Assembly: GCF_001428895.1 (NCBI RefSeq)
Contig: NZ_LMJA01000033.1
Span: 1-64,000 of the forward strand
Direction: 5' to 3'
DNA: 64,000 nucleotides
Source of the DNA: Mycobacterium sp. Root265
GTDB lineage: Bacteria > Actinomycetota > Actinomycetes > Mycobacteriales > Mycobacteriaceae
The translations under genes and the position numbers were made by a program. Positions 9,716 to 18,455 of the stretch are shown in pieces. The first letter of the stretch is position 1; every line of letters starts with the position of its first letter. Below the pieces are notes generated by a model that saw nothing but the letters and a program-made list of their open reading frames with translations, ran no database searches and was not told the origin of the DNA.

Positions 9716-10183
9716 ATGTCTCGTGTGCAACTAGCGCTCAATGTCGATGACCTCGACACAGCGATCGCGTTCTACCGCAAGCTGTTCGGCACCGATCCGG
9801 CCAAGGTGAAACCCGGCTACGCCAACTTCACCGTGGCGGATCCGCCGTTGAAGCTGGTACTGCTGGAGAACCCCGGCAAGGGCGGCACCATCAACCACCT
9901 CGGCGTGGAGGTCGCGTCCAGCGAGACCGTCCACGCCGAGATCGCTCGCCTGAGCGACGCGGGCCTGTTCACCGACGAGGAGATCGGCACCACGTGCTGC
10001 TTCGCCACTCAGGACAAGGTGTGGGTGACCGGGCCGGCCGGCGAAAAGTGGGAGATCTACACGGTGCTCGCCGACTCCGACAGCTTCGGTTCCAGCCCGC
10101 AGCATCTTGATGACAGCACCGACGTCTGTTGCGGCAGTCAGCGCACCACTGCATCGACTGCGACGGAGACCTCCTGCTGCTGA
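9716..10183 (+). CDS. ArsI/CadI-family vicinal-oxygen-chelate metalloenzyme
   Basis: A 155-residue protein of the glyoxalase/dioxygenase superfamily. It begins MSRVQLALNVDDLDTAI, carries NHLGVEV (first metal His) and TTCCFATQDKVWVTGPAGEKWEIYTV, where the adjacent Cys pair and the Glu in KWEIY are the marks of ArsI C-As lyases and of mycobacterial CadI. The tail is cysteine-rich (DVCCGS and a terminal SCC), useful for holding thiophilic metals. A strong AGGAGG lies nine bases before the ATG. In this setting, demethylation of organoarsenicals or metal sequestration are both possible; the CC motif favours ArsI. It heads the plus-strand arsenic operon. Confidence 0.88.
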   Translation: MSRVQLALNVDDLDTAIAFYRKLFGTDPAKVKPGYANFTVADPPLKLVLLENPGKGGTINHLGVEVASSETVHAEIARLSDAGLFTDEEIGTTCCFATQDKVWVTGPAGEKWEIYTVLADSDSFGSSPQHLDDSTDVCCGSQRTTASTATETSCC

Positions 10184-10231
10184 CCCACCCGACGGGTCGT
10201 TCACCAACTGTTCGCTTGCTACCTGATTCGA

Positions 10232-10258
10232 TGGATGTCAATATCGATGCATGTCGAA
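10232..10258. promoter_or_regulatory. candidate ArsR operator overlapping the start of the second arsR
   Basis: ATGTCAATATCG is followed at once by ATGCATGTCGA; CGATGCATGTCGA matches the right half of the perfect operator at 9681-9692 in 10 of 13 positions. The start codon lies inside the site, so repression would block initiation directly. Confidence 0.45.
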
Positions 10259-10610
10259 CTCGTCCGATGCGGGAGACGCGTGTTGCGTCACTCCACCCCT
10301 GCTGAATGAGCCGCTGACCGAGCAGGCCGCCACCGAGATGGCCAAGAAATTGAAGGCGCTCGCCGACCCGGTGCGGCTGCGCTTGTTCAGCGCCATTGCC
10401 AGTCATGCCGGCGGTGAGGCCTGTGTGTGTGACATCTCGGGCGGCATCGATGTGTCGCAGCCGACGGTGTCTCACCATCTGAAGGTGCTGCGCGACGCCG
10501 GCCTGTTGACCTCCGAGCGCCGGGCCTCGTGGGTGTATTACGCCGTGATCCCCGCAGCATTACGCGAGCTGTCCGCGTTGTTGGACCCCGACACGTTGGT
10601 GCCTGCGTGA
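10251..10610 (+). CDS. arsR: ArsR-family arsenic repressor (second of two)
   Basis: A 119-residue ArsR/SmtB protein with the classical metal site CVCDI in the helix before the recognition helix (VSQPTVSHHLKVLRDAGLL), plus an N-terminal Cys pair (GDACCVTPP). It is therefore a better match to textbook ArsR than the divergent regulator 640 bases upstream. The ATG lies within a probable operator. Its stop overlaps the GTG of the ACR3 pump gene by four bases, so repressor and pump are translationally coupled. Confidence 0.93.
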   Translation: MSNSSDAGDACCVTPPLLNEPLTEQAATEMAKKLKALADPVRLRLFSAIASHAGGEACVCDISGGIDVSQPTVSHHLKVLRDAGLLTSERRASWVYYAVIPAALRELSALLDPDTLVPA

Positions 10611-11707
10611 CCTCGGCGCAGACGTCGGCGTCGCCCGTGGTCGCGAAGCTGTCCGTCCTCGACCGGTTCCTGCCGGTGTGGATCGGCATCGCGATGGTCG
10701 CCGGTCTGTTCCTGGGCCGATCGATCCCCGGGCTGAACACTGCCCTGGAAAGCGTTCAGCTCGACGGCATTTCGCTCCCGATCGCTGTCGGTCTGCTGAT
10801 CATGATGTACCCGGTGCTCGCGAAAGTTCGGTACGACCGGCTCGACACGGTGACCGGCGACCGGCGACTGTTGCTGAGCTCGCTGTTCTTGAACTGGGTG
10901 TTCGGGCCGGCGTTGATGTTCGCCCTGGCCTGGCTGATGTTGGCGGACCTGCCGGAATATCGGACCGGCCTGATCATCGTCGGACTCGCCCGGTGCATCG
11001 CGATGGTCATCATCTGGAACGACCTCGCCTGCGGCGACCGCGAGGCCGCCGCCGTCCTGGTGGCGCTGAACTCGATCTTCCAGGTCGTCATGTTCGCCGT
11101 CCTGGGCTGGTTCTACCTGTCGGTGCTGCCCGGCTGGCTCGGCCTGGAACAGACCACCATCGACACCTCACCGTGGCAGATCGCCAAATCGGTGCTCATC
11201 TTCCTGGGCGTACCGCTGCTCGCCGGTTACCTGTCCCGCCGGATCGGCGAGAAGACCAAGGGCCGCGACTGGTACGAGTCGACATTCCTGCCCCGGATCG
11301 GACCGTGGGCCCTCTACGGGCTGCTGTTCACCATCGTGATTCTCTTTGCGCTGCAAGGCGAACAGATCACCGGCCGGCCTCTCGACGTGGTGCGCATCGC
11401 GCTTCCCCTGCTGGCGTACTTCGCGATCATGTGGGGTGGCGGCTACCTGCTCGGCGCCGCAATAGGCCTCGGCTACCAACGCACCACCACTCTGGCATTC
11501 ACCGCCGCCGGCAACAACTTCGAACTCGCCATCGCGGTGGCGATCGCCACCTATGGTGCCACCTCGGGCCAAGCCCTGGCCGGCGTCGTCGGGCCACTGA
11601 TCGAGGTTCCGGTCTTGGTCGCCCTCGTCTATGTATCACTTGCTCTGCGTAAGCGGTTCGCCGACCGCACGGCCTCAGCCGCCACATCGACGACGAAGGA
11701 TTCCTGA
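10607..11707 (+). CDS. ACR3-family arsenite efflux permease
   Basis: A 366-residue inner-membrane protein with about ten transmembrane segments. The signature GLARCIAMVIIWNDLACGD contains the conserved Cys needed for As(III) transport, and NNFELAIAVAIATYG is the second conserved ACR3 block. It exports arsenite using the proton-motive force. The GTG start overlaps the arsR stop; arsC follows four bases after its own stop, completing an arsR-acr3-arsC operon. Gene names arsB or acr3 are both used for this family. Confidence 0.94.
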   Translation: MTSAQTSASPVVAKLSVLDRFLPVWIGIAMVAGLFLGRSIPGLNTALESVQLDGISLPIAVGLLIMMYPVLAKVRYDRLDTVTGDRRLLLSSLFLNWVFGPALMFALAWLMLADLPEYRTGLIIVGLARCIAMVIIWNDLACGDREAAAVLVALNSIFQVVMFAVLGWFYLSVLPGWLGLEQTTIDTSPWQIAKSVLIFLGVPLLAGYLSRRIGEKTKGRDWYESTFLPRIGPWALYGLLFTIVILFALQGEQITGRPLDVVRIALPLLAYFAIMWGGGYLLGAAIGLGYQRTTTLAFTAAGNNFELAIAVAIATYGATSGQALAGVVGPLIEVPVLVALVYVSLALRKRFADRTASAATSTTKDS

Positions 11708-11711
11708 CACC

Positions 11712-12155
11712 ATGCCCGACAGCCACGCAGCCCGGGTCGACGACGGCAAGCCCACCGTGCTGTTCCTGTGTACCCACAACGCCGGCCGCTCCCAGATGGC
11801 GCTGGGTTACTTCACTCACCTTGCCGGCGATCAAGCGGTGGCCTGGTCGGGTGGATCCGAACCCGGCGACCACATCAACCCTTCCGCCATTGCTGCCATG
11901 GCCGAGGTGGGCATCGATATCACCGGCGAGTTCCCCAAGCCGTGGACCGACGAGATCGTGCGGGCCGCCGACGTGGTGATCACCATGGGCTGCGGGGACG
12001 CCTGCCCGATCTTTCCCGGAAAGCGTTATCTGAACTGGGAACTGCCCGACCCGGCCGGCCAGGACGTCGACGCGGTGCGTCCCATCCGCGATGACATCGA
12101 AGAACGCGTACGGCGCCTGCTGGCCGAACTCAACGTGACCACACGCCAGGGCTGA
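11712..12155 (+). CDS. arsC: thiol-dependent arsenate reductase (LMW-phosphatase fold)
   Basis: A 147-residue arsenate reductase. The catalytic P-loop CTHNAGRS (C-x5-R) lies near residues 18-25; MGCGDACPIFPGKRYLNWELPDP carries the general-acid Asp and extra cysteines. Actinobacterial members of this fold use mycothiol and mycoredoxin as electron donors; that is family knowledge, not shown here. It converts arsenate to arsenite for the ACR3 pump four bases upstream. Confidence 0.94.
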   Translation: MPDSHAARVDDGKPTVLFLCTHNAGRSQMALGYFTHLAGDQAVAWSGGSEPGDHINPSAIAAMAEVGIDITGEFPKPWTDEIVRAADVVITMGCGDACPIFPGKRYLNWELPDPAGQDVDAVRPIRDDIEERVRRLLAELNVTTRQG

Positions 12156-12289
12156 CCGTGCGCAGGCCGCACGACAAACTCACAAACGTCGCCACCTGAG
12201 GTTCGGACGCCCTAGATTGGCAGCGATGGTTGCGCGTTGCGCCAACCGAACCAGTAACACCGTGCTGGCCGAGCCGAGGAACTTCACCG

Positions 12290-13078
12290 ATGAGTCAATG
12301 GCTCGTAAGTCATATTCCGTCCCTCGCTCTGTTGATCGGCCTGATCGTGATCATCTCCGGTGGTGCGGTCCTGGCCCAGAAGCTCATCCGCCGTCGATAC
12401 CCGCGACTCGCGGTCGGCGAGCACAACGACGTCACCAAATTCACCTACGGCTTCATCGGATTCGTCTACGCCTTCTTCATCGGGTTCGTCGTCTCCGCCA
12501 TGTGGAGCCAGATCAGCAGCGCCGACACCGCGGCGCGCGCTGAAGGTGCCGCGGCGGTCCAGATGGCCAGAGACCTCACCGTGTTCGAGCAGGCAGACCA
12601 GGACCGGATCCGGGAAGCACTGCTGGCCTACGAGCAGGCCGCTGTCGCCGAATGGACCAACGCCCATGCCGCAATCTCCGAAGAGGCCGACAGAGCCCTC
12701 GCCGAGGTGTACAACGTCTACCAACAAGTCCAGGCGAAGACCGACGTCCAGAAGACCTTTCTCTCAACGTCGTTTTCCAACCTCGACAAGATGAGTCAGG
12801 CCCGCACCGCCAGAATCTCGACCGCCAGGTCAGATGTCGGACCCCCGTGGCCGCTGTGGGCGGTCATCTTTCTGACCAGCGCGATGGTGCTCGGCACGGT
12901 GATCATCTACGGCGTCGAGAAGCCCGGCCAGCACTATCCCATCGTGGCCATCGTCGGCGCCATCATCGCGATGAATCTCTATCTGGTCCTTCAGTTGTCC
13001 CACCCTTACGTCGGCGAGATCGCGACATCGTCCGACCCGCTGCAGGCAGTGGTCCAGGTACTCACAAAACCGCGCTAG
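12290..13078 (+). CDS. DUF4239-like integral membrane protein
   Basis: A 262-residue protein with two transmembrane segments near the N-terminus (SLALLIGLIVIISGG and FIGFVYAFFIGFVVSAM), a ~120-residue helical, charged domain rich in Ala/Glu, then two more segments (LWAVIFLTSAMVLGTVIIY and IVAIVGAIIAMNLYLVLQL). This is the layout of DUF4239 (bestrophin-like) proteins, whose function is unknown. GAGGA stands nine bases before the ATG. A Ser/Thr kinase gene follows 88 bases downstream on the same strand. Confidence 0.8.
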   Translation: MSQWLVSHIPSLALLIGLIVIISGGAVLAQKLIRRRYPRLAVGEHNDVTKFTYGFIGFVYAFFIGFVVSAMWSQISSADTAARAEGAAAVQMARDLTVFEQADQDRIREALLAYEQAAVAEWTNAHAAISEEADRALAEVYNVYQQVQAKTDVQKTFLSTSFSNLDKMSQARTARISTARSDVGPPWPLWAVIFLTSAMVLGTVIIYGVEKPGQHYPIVAIVGAIIAMNLYLVLQLSHPYVGEIATSSDPLQAVVQVLTKPR

Positions 13079-13166
13079 CAACACGCGGCGTCGTCGCGAT
13101 TGCCATCAGCGTCCCGGCGGCCGTGATCGCGCTGCGCCGGCGGCATTCGCTGACTACCCTTTCCCT

Positions 13167-14069
13167 GTGCTGGAACCCGGTGACGTCATCGCCGACTACA
13201 CCGTCGACGCCCTGTTGGGCCGTGGCGCCAGCGCCGATGTCTACCTCGTGCATCACACCGGGCGCACCGATGCGGTGGCGTGCAAGGTTCTGCACACGGA
13301 TCCGACACGCCACCCACGGACGCGCGAGCGGTTCGCCCGCGAGTTCACCATCGCCGCGATGCTCGATCACCCGCACATCGTGGCCATGTACCAGCAGGGC
13401 GAGATACCGGCCCGGCCGCTGGCCCACCCCACCCTGTGGATGACAATGCAGTACATCGACGGCCCAGAATCCTCGGTGCTGGTGCCCAAGCCCGGACACG
13501 AACCCGATATCGCGTCCATCCTGCGGGCCTCACGCCAGATCGCCGACGCCCTCGACTACGCCCACTCGATGGATGTGCTGCATCGAGATGTCAAGCCCGC
13601 CAACATCTTGCTCAGCGCCGATCACACCGATGCCTTTCTGAACGACTTCGGGATCGCGCAGCTGATCGATGACGTATTGCCGCTGGCGCGCAACGGGCGC
13701 ATCAGCGGCTCGATCGCCTACGCGGCACCGGAACTGCTTCAGGGCCAACAATTGACGCCGGCAACAGATCTCTACGCGTTGGCCTGCACCATGGTCGAGT
13801 GGATCACATCGGTACCGCCATATCCGCGCGGCACACCATTCGCGATCACCTACGCACACCTGCACGATCCCGTCCCCTCACTCAGCCGGCGAGTCCGCTG
13901 GCTGCCCAGCGGACTCGACTCCATCTTCACCAAAGCTCTGGCGAAAGATGCTGCAGCACGCTACGACTCGTGCACCGAGCTCGTCGAGATCGTCTCGCAT
14001 ATGCTGCGCGATGTTCCGGCGCCAGTGTCCCGCCCTGCCGGCCACCGATGGCCATGGGACCGGAACTGA
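13167..14069 (+). CDS. soluble Ser/Thr protein kinase
   Basis: A 300-residue kinase occupying nearly the whole protein. Visible motifs: glycine loop GRGASADVY, ATP lysine in ACKVL, catalytic loop HRDVKPANILL, NDFGIA, and AAPELL. No transmembrane segment or extracellular sensor follows, so unlike most mycobacterial Pkn proteins it is cytoplasmic. The GTG start has TACCCT six bases upstream and no ribosome site, which fits leaderless translation. It is not one of the core mycobacterial kinases that I recognise; targets are unknown, though the adjacent DUF4239 membrane protein is a natural candidate. Confidence 0.88.
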   Translation: MLEPGDVIADYTVDALLGRGASADVYLVHHTGRTDAVACKVLHTDPTRHPRTRERFAREFTIAAMLDHPHIVAMYQQGEIPARPLAHPTLWMTMQYIDGPESSVLVPKPGHEPDIASILRASRQIADALDYAHSMDVLHRDVKPANILLSADHTDAFLNDFGIAQLIDDVLPLARNGRISGSIAYAAPELLQGQQLTPATDLYALACTMVEWITSVPPYPRGTPFAITYAHLHDPVPSLSRRVRWLPSGLDSIFTKALAKDAAARYDSCTELVEIVSHMLRDVPAPVSRPAGHRWPWDRN

Positions 14070-14270
14070 CAGCGCCTGACACTTGACCCTGCCGAATCCC
14101 ACTGCCCGGCAATGGTGTTGATTGATCTTGATGAACAGCGTGTCAGTTGACGCAATGTTTACACGCTCAAGTATCGCCCCTCGCCAACCAGGCCTACGCT
14201 CAGCCAGGAACCACAGTGTGCGCCCAACGGTGAGCGTGCCTCACCACTGCGCACATTCATCGGGGGCGAC

Positions 14271-15755
14271 ATGTCGACCGACGCTTCAACGTATGACAAC
14301 TCGGCACTGACACACGAGGACGAGGGCTACCACAAGTCCCTCAAACCCCGGCAGATCCAGATGATCGCCATCGGCGGGGCAATCGGCACCGGCCTGTTCA
14401 TGGGCGCCGGAAGCCGACTTCACGACGCCGGCCCCGGCCTGTTCCTGGTGTACGCGTTCTGCGGCGTTTTTGTGTTCTTCATCATGCGCGCACTCGGCGA
14501 ACTCGTGCTGCACCGGCCGTCGTCCGGCTCCTTCGTCTCCTATGCGCGCGAATTCTTCGGTGAGAAAACGGCTTACGTCACCGGCTGGCTGTACTTCTTC
14601 AACTGGGCGGCAACGGCCATTGTGGATGTCACCGCGGTGGCGCTCTACGTGCACTTCTGGGGAATGTTCGAGGCCATCCCGCAGTGGCTCATCGCCCTGG
14701 TCGCGCTCGCGATCGTGATGACGATGAACATCATCTCGGTGAAGCTGTTCGGCGAGATGGAGTTCTGGGCGTCCATCATCAAGGTCGCCGCGCTCGTGAC
14801 GTTCCTGGTCGTCGGCATCGTGTTCCTCGCCGGACGCTTCGAGATCGAGGGTGCATCAACCGGTTTCAGTGTGATCAGTGACAACGGCGGGCTACTGCCC
14901 ACCGGGATGTTCTCCTTGGTGATCGTCACCTCCGGCGTCATCTTCGCTTATGCGGCAGTCGAACTCGTCGGTATCGCGGCCGGCGAGACAGCCGAACCCG
15001 CGAAAGTGATGCCGCGCGCCATCAACTCGGTGATCGTGCGCATCGCGGTGTTCTACGTCGGATCGCTGATCCTGCTGGCACTGCTGCTCCCGTACACCAC
15101 CTACCAGGCCGGTGAGAGCCCGTTCGTCACGTTCTTCTCCAAGATCGGCGTCCCCGCCGCCGGCGGCATCATGAACCTGGTGGTGCTGACCGCCGCCATG
15201 TCCAGCCTCAACGCCGGCCTGTACTCGACCGGCCGCATTCTGCGCTCGATGGCGATGAACGGCAGCGCCCCCGCGTTCACCGGCAAGATGAACCGCAACG
15301 GGGTGCCGTTCGGTGGCATCGCGCTGACCGGCGCACTGACCCTGCTCGGCGTGATCCTGAACCTCTTCGTCCCGGAGGAGGCGTTCAACATCGCGCTCGA
15401 TCTTTCGGCGCTGGGCATCATCGCCACCTGGGCCATGATCGTGGCCTGTCAGCTCCAACTGTGGCGCTGGGAGCAGAAGGGCATCCTGCAACGACCGAAG
15501 TTCCGGCTGCCGGGCACGCCGTACACCAGCTACGCGACCCTGGTCTTCCTCGCCGCGGTGACGGTGCTCATGTGCTACGAGAACTACTGGAACCTCATCG
15601 CCATCCTGGTCATCGGCCCGATGCTGGTGGGCGGCTGGTACGTGGTCCGCGGCAAGGTCATGACGATGGCACAGGAGCGCATCGGCTACACCGGTGACTA
15701 CCCCGTCGTCCCGCAGCCCCCCATCCCGGAACGCGGACACGGCGACGACAAGTAA
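14271..15755 (+). CDS. APC-family amino-acid permease (AnsP-like)
   Basis: A 494-residue transporter with about 12 transmembrane segments. The N-terminal signature [16 protein letters not shown] and the block [19 protein letters not shown] are typical of the amino-acid transporter family, and the whole sequence resembles the mycobacterial asparagine permeases AnsP1/AnsP2 (from memory). Imports an amino acid by proton symport; asparagine is the most likely substrate but the nearest relatives also carry aspartate or GABA. It precedes an aldehyde dehydrogenase gene, but the 93-base gap holds a palindrome, so they may be separately regulated. Confidence 0.88.
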   Translation: MSTDASTYDNSALTHEDEGYHKSLKPRQIQMIAIGGAIGTGLFMGAGSRLHDAGPGLFLVYAFCGVFVFFIMRALGELVLHRPSSGSFVSYAREFFGEKTAYVTGWLYFFNWAATAIVDVTAVALYVHFWGMFEAIPQWLIALVALAIVMTMNIISVKLFGEMEFWASIIKVAALVTFLVVGIVFLAGRFEIEGASTGFSVISDNGGLLPTGMFSLVIVTSGVIFAYAAVELVGIAAGETAEPAKVMPRAINSVIVRIAVFYVGSLILLALLLPYTTYQAGESPFVTFFSKIGVPAAGGIMNLVVLTAAMSSLNAGLYSTGRILRSMAMNGSAPAFTGKMNRNGVPFGGIALTGALTLLGVILNLFVPEEAFNIALDLSALGIIATWAMIVACQLQLWRWEQKGILQRPKFRLPGTPYTSYATLVFLAAVTVLMCYENYWNLIAILVIGPMLVGGWYVVRGKVMTMAQERIGYTGDYPVVPQPPIPERGHGDDK

Positions 15756-15800
15756 CCCTCGCCGCCTGATGCCGCGCTATTGACCCGGCCGTCGCCGCAA

Positions 15801-15820
15801 TGCTAAGCAGGTGCTCAGCA
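15801..15820. promoter_or_regulatory. near-perfect palindrome upstream of aldehyde dehydrogenase
   Basis: CTAAGCA-GG-TGCTCAG is a palindrome with one mismatched pair, 28 bases before the aldehyde dehydrogenase start. Sites with AGCA-NN-TGCT symmetry are bound by TetR/GntR-type regulators; no such regulator gene is adjacent, so the controlling protein is unknown. Confidence 0.45.
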
Positions 15821-15848
15821 TTTACGAACAGGCGACGAAGGGCCACCG

Positions 15849-17327
15849 ATGACATCCACGATTCCCGACAGTGCACTGCAGAGCGTCATCGACGACCTGC
15901 GGAACCGACCGGGCAGCGGCGAGCTCATCCCCGTCATCGACCCCGCCACCGAAGAACAGATCACCGAGTTCCGCGACTGCGGGGTGGAGGCCGTGAACGA
16001 GGCGGTCGCCAGCGCCAAGGCGGCCTATCTGTCCGGCGTCTGGACCGACATCCCGGCCCGGCAGCGCGCCAAGGTGTTGTGGAAACTGGGCGACCTGATC
16101 GATGAGCACGCCGAAGAATTCGCCCAACTGGAGTCGTTGGACGCCGGCATGCCCCCGTTCCAGGCCGGGATGATCGTATCCACCTGCGCCGAGTTCTTCC
16201 GTTACTACGCCGGCTGGTGCACCAAGATCAACGGCAACAGCTACCAGGTGCAGATGGAGGGTGGCGTCAACAGCAACTTCTCCAACCTGCACGCCTACAC
16301 CACCAAAGAGCCCTACGGCGTTGTCGGACTGATCTATCCGTGGAACGGACCACTGTTCAACGCATGCGCCAAGATCGCCCCGGCGCTGGCTGCCGGCTGC
16401 TCGATCGTGGTCAAGCCGGCCGAGGAGACACCCCTGTCGGCGGTGTTGCTGGAGCGGCTGATCCGGGAGGCCGGCGTGCCCGACGGTGTGGCGAACTTCG
16501 TGATCGGCTACGGCGCCACCGCCGGTGCCGCGATCACCGCCCACCCCGATGTGGAGAAGGTCGCCTTCACCGGCTCGACCGAGGTCGGCAAGCAGATCAT
16601 GCGCGACTCGGCCGACAACCTCAAGAAGGTGACGCTCGAACTCGGCGGCAAGTCCCCGGTGCTGATCTACGAGGACGCCGATCTGGACATGGCGATCATG
16701 ATGGCCTCGATGGGTATCTTCGTGCACTCCGGTCAGGGCTGCGTCTGCGGCTCGCGAATCTTCGTGCAGCGCAGCGTCTATGAGCGAGTGGTGGCCGGCA
16801 TCTCGATGATCGGCGACAACCTGGTGCTGGGCGGACCCAAGGACGAGGGCGCGATGATCAGCCCCCTGGTCAGCCAGAAGCAGCTCGACCGGGTGCTGGG
16901 CTACATCGAGCAGGGCAAGAAAGAGGGCGCCGAGATCGTTTCCGGTGGCTACCGCTTGGATCGCAAGGGCTACTTCGTCAAGCCGACCGTCGTCACCGAC
17001 GTCGACCCGGCCACCAGCCGGCTGTACAGGGAGGAGATCTTCGGTCCGGTGGTGACGATCCTGCCCTTCGACAGTGACGACGAGGCGGTGGCCATGGCCA
17101 ACGACACCAGCTACGGCCTGGCGGCCACCGTCTGGACCACCAACCTGGCCCGCGCACACAGCCTCGGCAAGCGCCTGCAGGCCGGCATGGTCGGACTGAA
17201 CTGCCAGCTGACCTTCGACCACAATGTGCCGTTCGGCGGGTACAAGCAGTCGGGCCTCGGCAAGGAGTTCGGCTACGAAGGTATCGAGGCGTACCTGAAG
17301 ACGAAGAGCATCTGGGCTCAGCTGTAG
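15849..17327 (+). CDS. NAD(P)-dependent aldehyde dehydrogenase
   Basis: A 492-residue aldehyde dehydrogenase of usual length. The catalytic Cys is in SGQGCVCGSR, the general-base Glu in LELGGKSP, the cofactor loop is AFTGSTEVG, and the C-terminal FGGYKQSGLGKEFGYEG block is present. The substrate cannot be told; the neighbouring permease and acyl-CoA thioesterase do not define a pathway. It probably oxidises an aldehyde from amino-acid, alcohol or terpenoid breakdown. Confidence 0.92.
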   Translation: MTSTIPDSALQSVIDDLRNRPGSGELIPVIDPATEEQITEFRDCGVEAVNEAVASAKAAYLSGVWTDIPARQRAKVLWKLGDLIDEHAEEFAQLESLDAGMPPFQAGMIVSTCAEFFRYYAGWCTKINGNSYQVQMEGGVNSNFSNLHAYTTKEPYGVVGLIYPWNGPLFNACAKIAPALAAGCSIVVKPAEETPLSAVLLERLIREAGVPDGVANFVIGYGATAGAAITAHPDVEKVAFTGSTEVGKQIMRDSADNLKKVTLELGGKSPVLIYEDADLDMAIMMASMGIFVHSGQGCVCGSRIFVQRSVYERVVAGISMIGDNLVLGGPKDEGAMISPLVSQKQLDRVLGYIEQGKKEGAEIVSGGYRLDRKGYFVKPTVVTDVDPATSRLYREEIFGPVVTILPFDSDDEAVAMANDTSYGLAATVWTTNLARAHSLGKRLQAGMVGLNCQLTFDHNVPFGGYKQSGLGKEFGYEGIEAYLKTKSIWAQL

Positions 17328-17401
17328 CGACCCGAGACCGGGCACTGCTGCAATCCCCCGTCGCTTCGCTCGCCCAACCAAGCGGTTGATACGGTCCGGG
17401 G

Positions 17402-18187
17402 ATGACCACCGAGAGCTGGATCGCCGGCCTGCTCGACTTCGACCGTGATGGCGATGTGTTCATCGCGCCGCAGTGGAGTGGGCCGGGCGAGCGGTTGTTC
17501 GGCGGCCTGATCGCCGCCCAGTCGTTGGGCGCCGCGGGCGCGACCGTCGATCCCGACAAGCATCCGCAGTCCCTGCACGCCTACTTCGTGCGCGGCGGCC
17601 GGCACGGGGTCGACGTCGAACTACAGGTCGAGCGCACCCGTGACGGCCGATCCTTCGACACCCGCCGGGTCACCGCCCGCCAGCAGGGCAAGGTCATCCT
17701 GGAGATGATCGCGTCCTTCCAGGTCGACGAGGCGGGCGCGGACTGGTTCCCGCCGCGGCCGCCGGGCGTGGAGTTCGACGACGCCATCGAGAAGAACCCG
17801 GATCTGGACGTGGTGGACCGGTTCGAACTGCGCTGCAATCCCGACGACGACTCGCCGTTCGCGGTCCCGCCGTTCTGGATCCGCACCCGCGACCGGATCG
17901 AGGACGATCCGTTGATCCGGGCCTGCACCCTGACCTACATGTCCGACCTGGGGCCGGTCCCTGCCGCCCGCCCGCCCGGCACCCCGGTCGGTGAGGACGT
18001 CGGCTACGCCGCCAGCCTCGATCATTCGGTGTGGTTCCACCGCCCGTTCATCCCCGATGCGTGGCATCGCTACGAGGTCGACTCGCTGGGCAACAGCCAT
18101 TCCCGCGGACTGGTCGTCGGCGGGTTGTATGACAAGGCCGGCTCGCTGATCGCGAACACCACCCAACAGGCTCTTTGGCGCGTGTGA
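17402..18187 (+). CDS. TesB-type acyl-CoA thioesterase
   Basis: A 261-residue double-hotdog thioesterase. FGGLIAAQSLGAA with HAYFVRGG marks the first hotdog and YAASLDHSVWFHRP, then NSHSRGLVVGGLYDKAGSLIANTTQQ, the second; the Asp, Ser/Thr and Gln of the usual catalytic network are in those segments. It hydrolyses acyl-CoA thioesters. TACGGT lies six bases before the ATG and no ribosome site is seen, so it may be leaderless. A hairpin follows the stop. Confidence 0.9.
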   Translation: MTTESWIAGLLDFDRDGDVFIAPQWSGPGERLFGGLIAAQSLGAAGATVDPDKHPQSLHAYFVRGGRHGVDVELQVERTRDGRSFDTRRVTARQQGKVILEMIASFQVDEAGADWFPPRPPGVEFDDAIEKNPDLDVVDRFELRCNPDDDSPFAVPPFWIRTRDRIEDDPLIRACTLTYMSDLGPVPAARPPGTPVGEDVGYAASLDHSVWFHRPFIPDAWHRYEVDSLGNSHSRGLVVGGLYDKAGSLIANTTQQALWRV

Positions 18188-18192
18188 GCAAA

Positions 18193-18222
18193 GACTCGCC
18201 GGGCAGACTTGACCGGCGAGTC
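18193..18222 (+). terminator. 10-bp stem hairpin after the thioesterase gene
   Basis: GACTCGCCGG and CCGGCGAGTC pair perfectly around a 10-base loop, five bases after the stop. No T-run follows, as is common for mycobacterial terminators. Confidence 0.6.
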
Positions 18223-18245
18223 GACTGTCAACAAAGATCCGTGAC

Positions 18246-18455
18246 GTGCTCAAGATCGATGAGGGTGAACAGATCGCGAACGTCGAAGATCGACTCATGA
18301 AACGTTTCACCGAGGTGCCTGCGGAGACGGTCAGTGCCACCGTCGCCGAGGCCCACAGCCGTTTCATCACCAGCACGGTCCGCGACTACGTCGCGCTGCT
18401 CGTCGAGCGCCGTGCCCACGCGGAGCTACAGGCGAGCCTTCACAGCCGCGGATAA
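18246..18455 (+). CDS. small three-helix-bundle protein
   Basis: A 69-residue protein, LKIDEGEQIANVEDRLMKR...VPAETVSATVAEAHSRF...VRDYVALLVERR. The pattern of an amphipathic helix with V-x-x-(R/L)L, a V-P-A-x-x-V turn and a final R-D-(Y/F)-V-x-L-L-V-E-R-R helix is common in small actinobacterial proteins annotated as three-helix-bundle dimerisation domains. Function unknown. Its 3' end overlaps the convergent YqeY gene by 30 bases. Confidence 0.7.
   Translation: MLKIDEGEQIANVEDRLMKRFTEVPAETVSATVAEAHSRFITSTVRDYVALLVERRAHAELQASLHSRG

Noticed and set aside
14070-14270. Possible small gene before the amino-acid permease
   Set aside because: Frames are short and lack a ribosome site; the stretch is best taken as the permease promoter region.
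15822-17381. 519-codon minus-strand open frame opposite the aldehyde dehydrogenase
   Set aside because: His/Val/Gly/Ala-rich shadow of a gene with complete catalytic motifs on the other strand.
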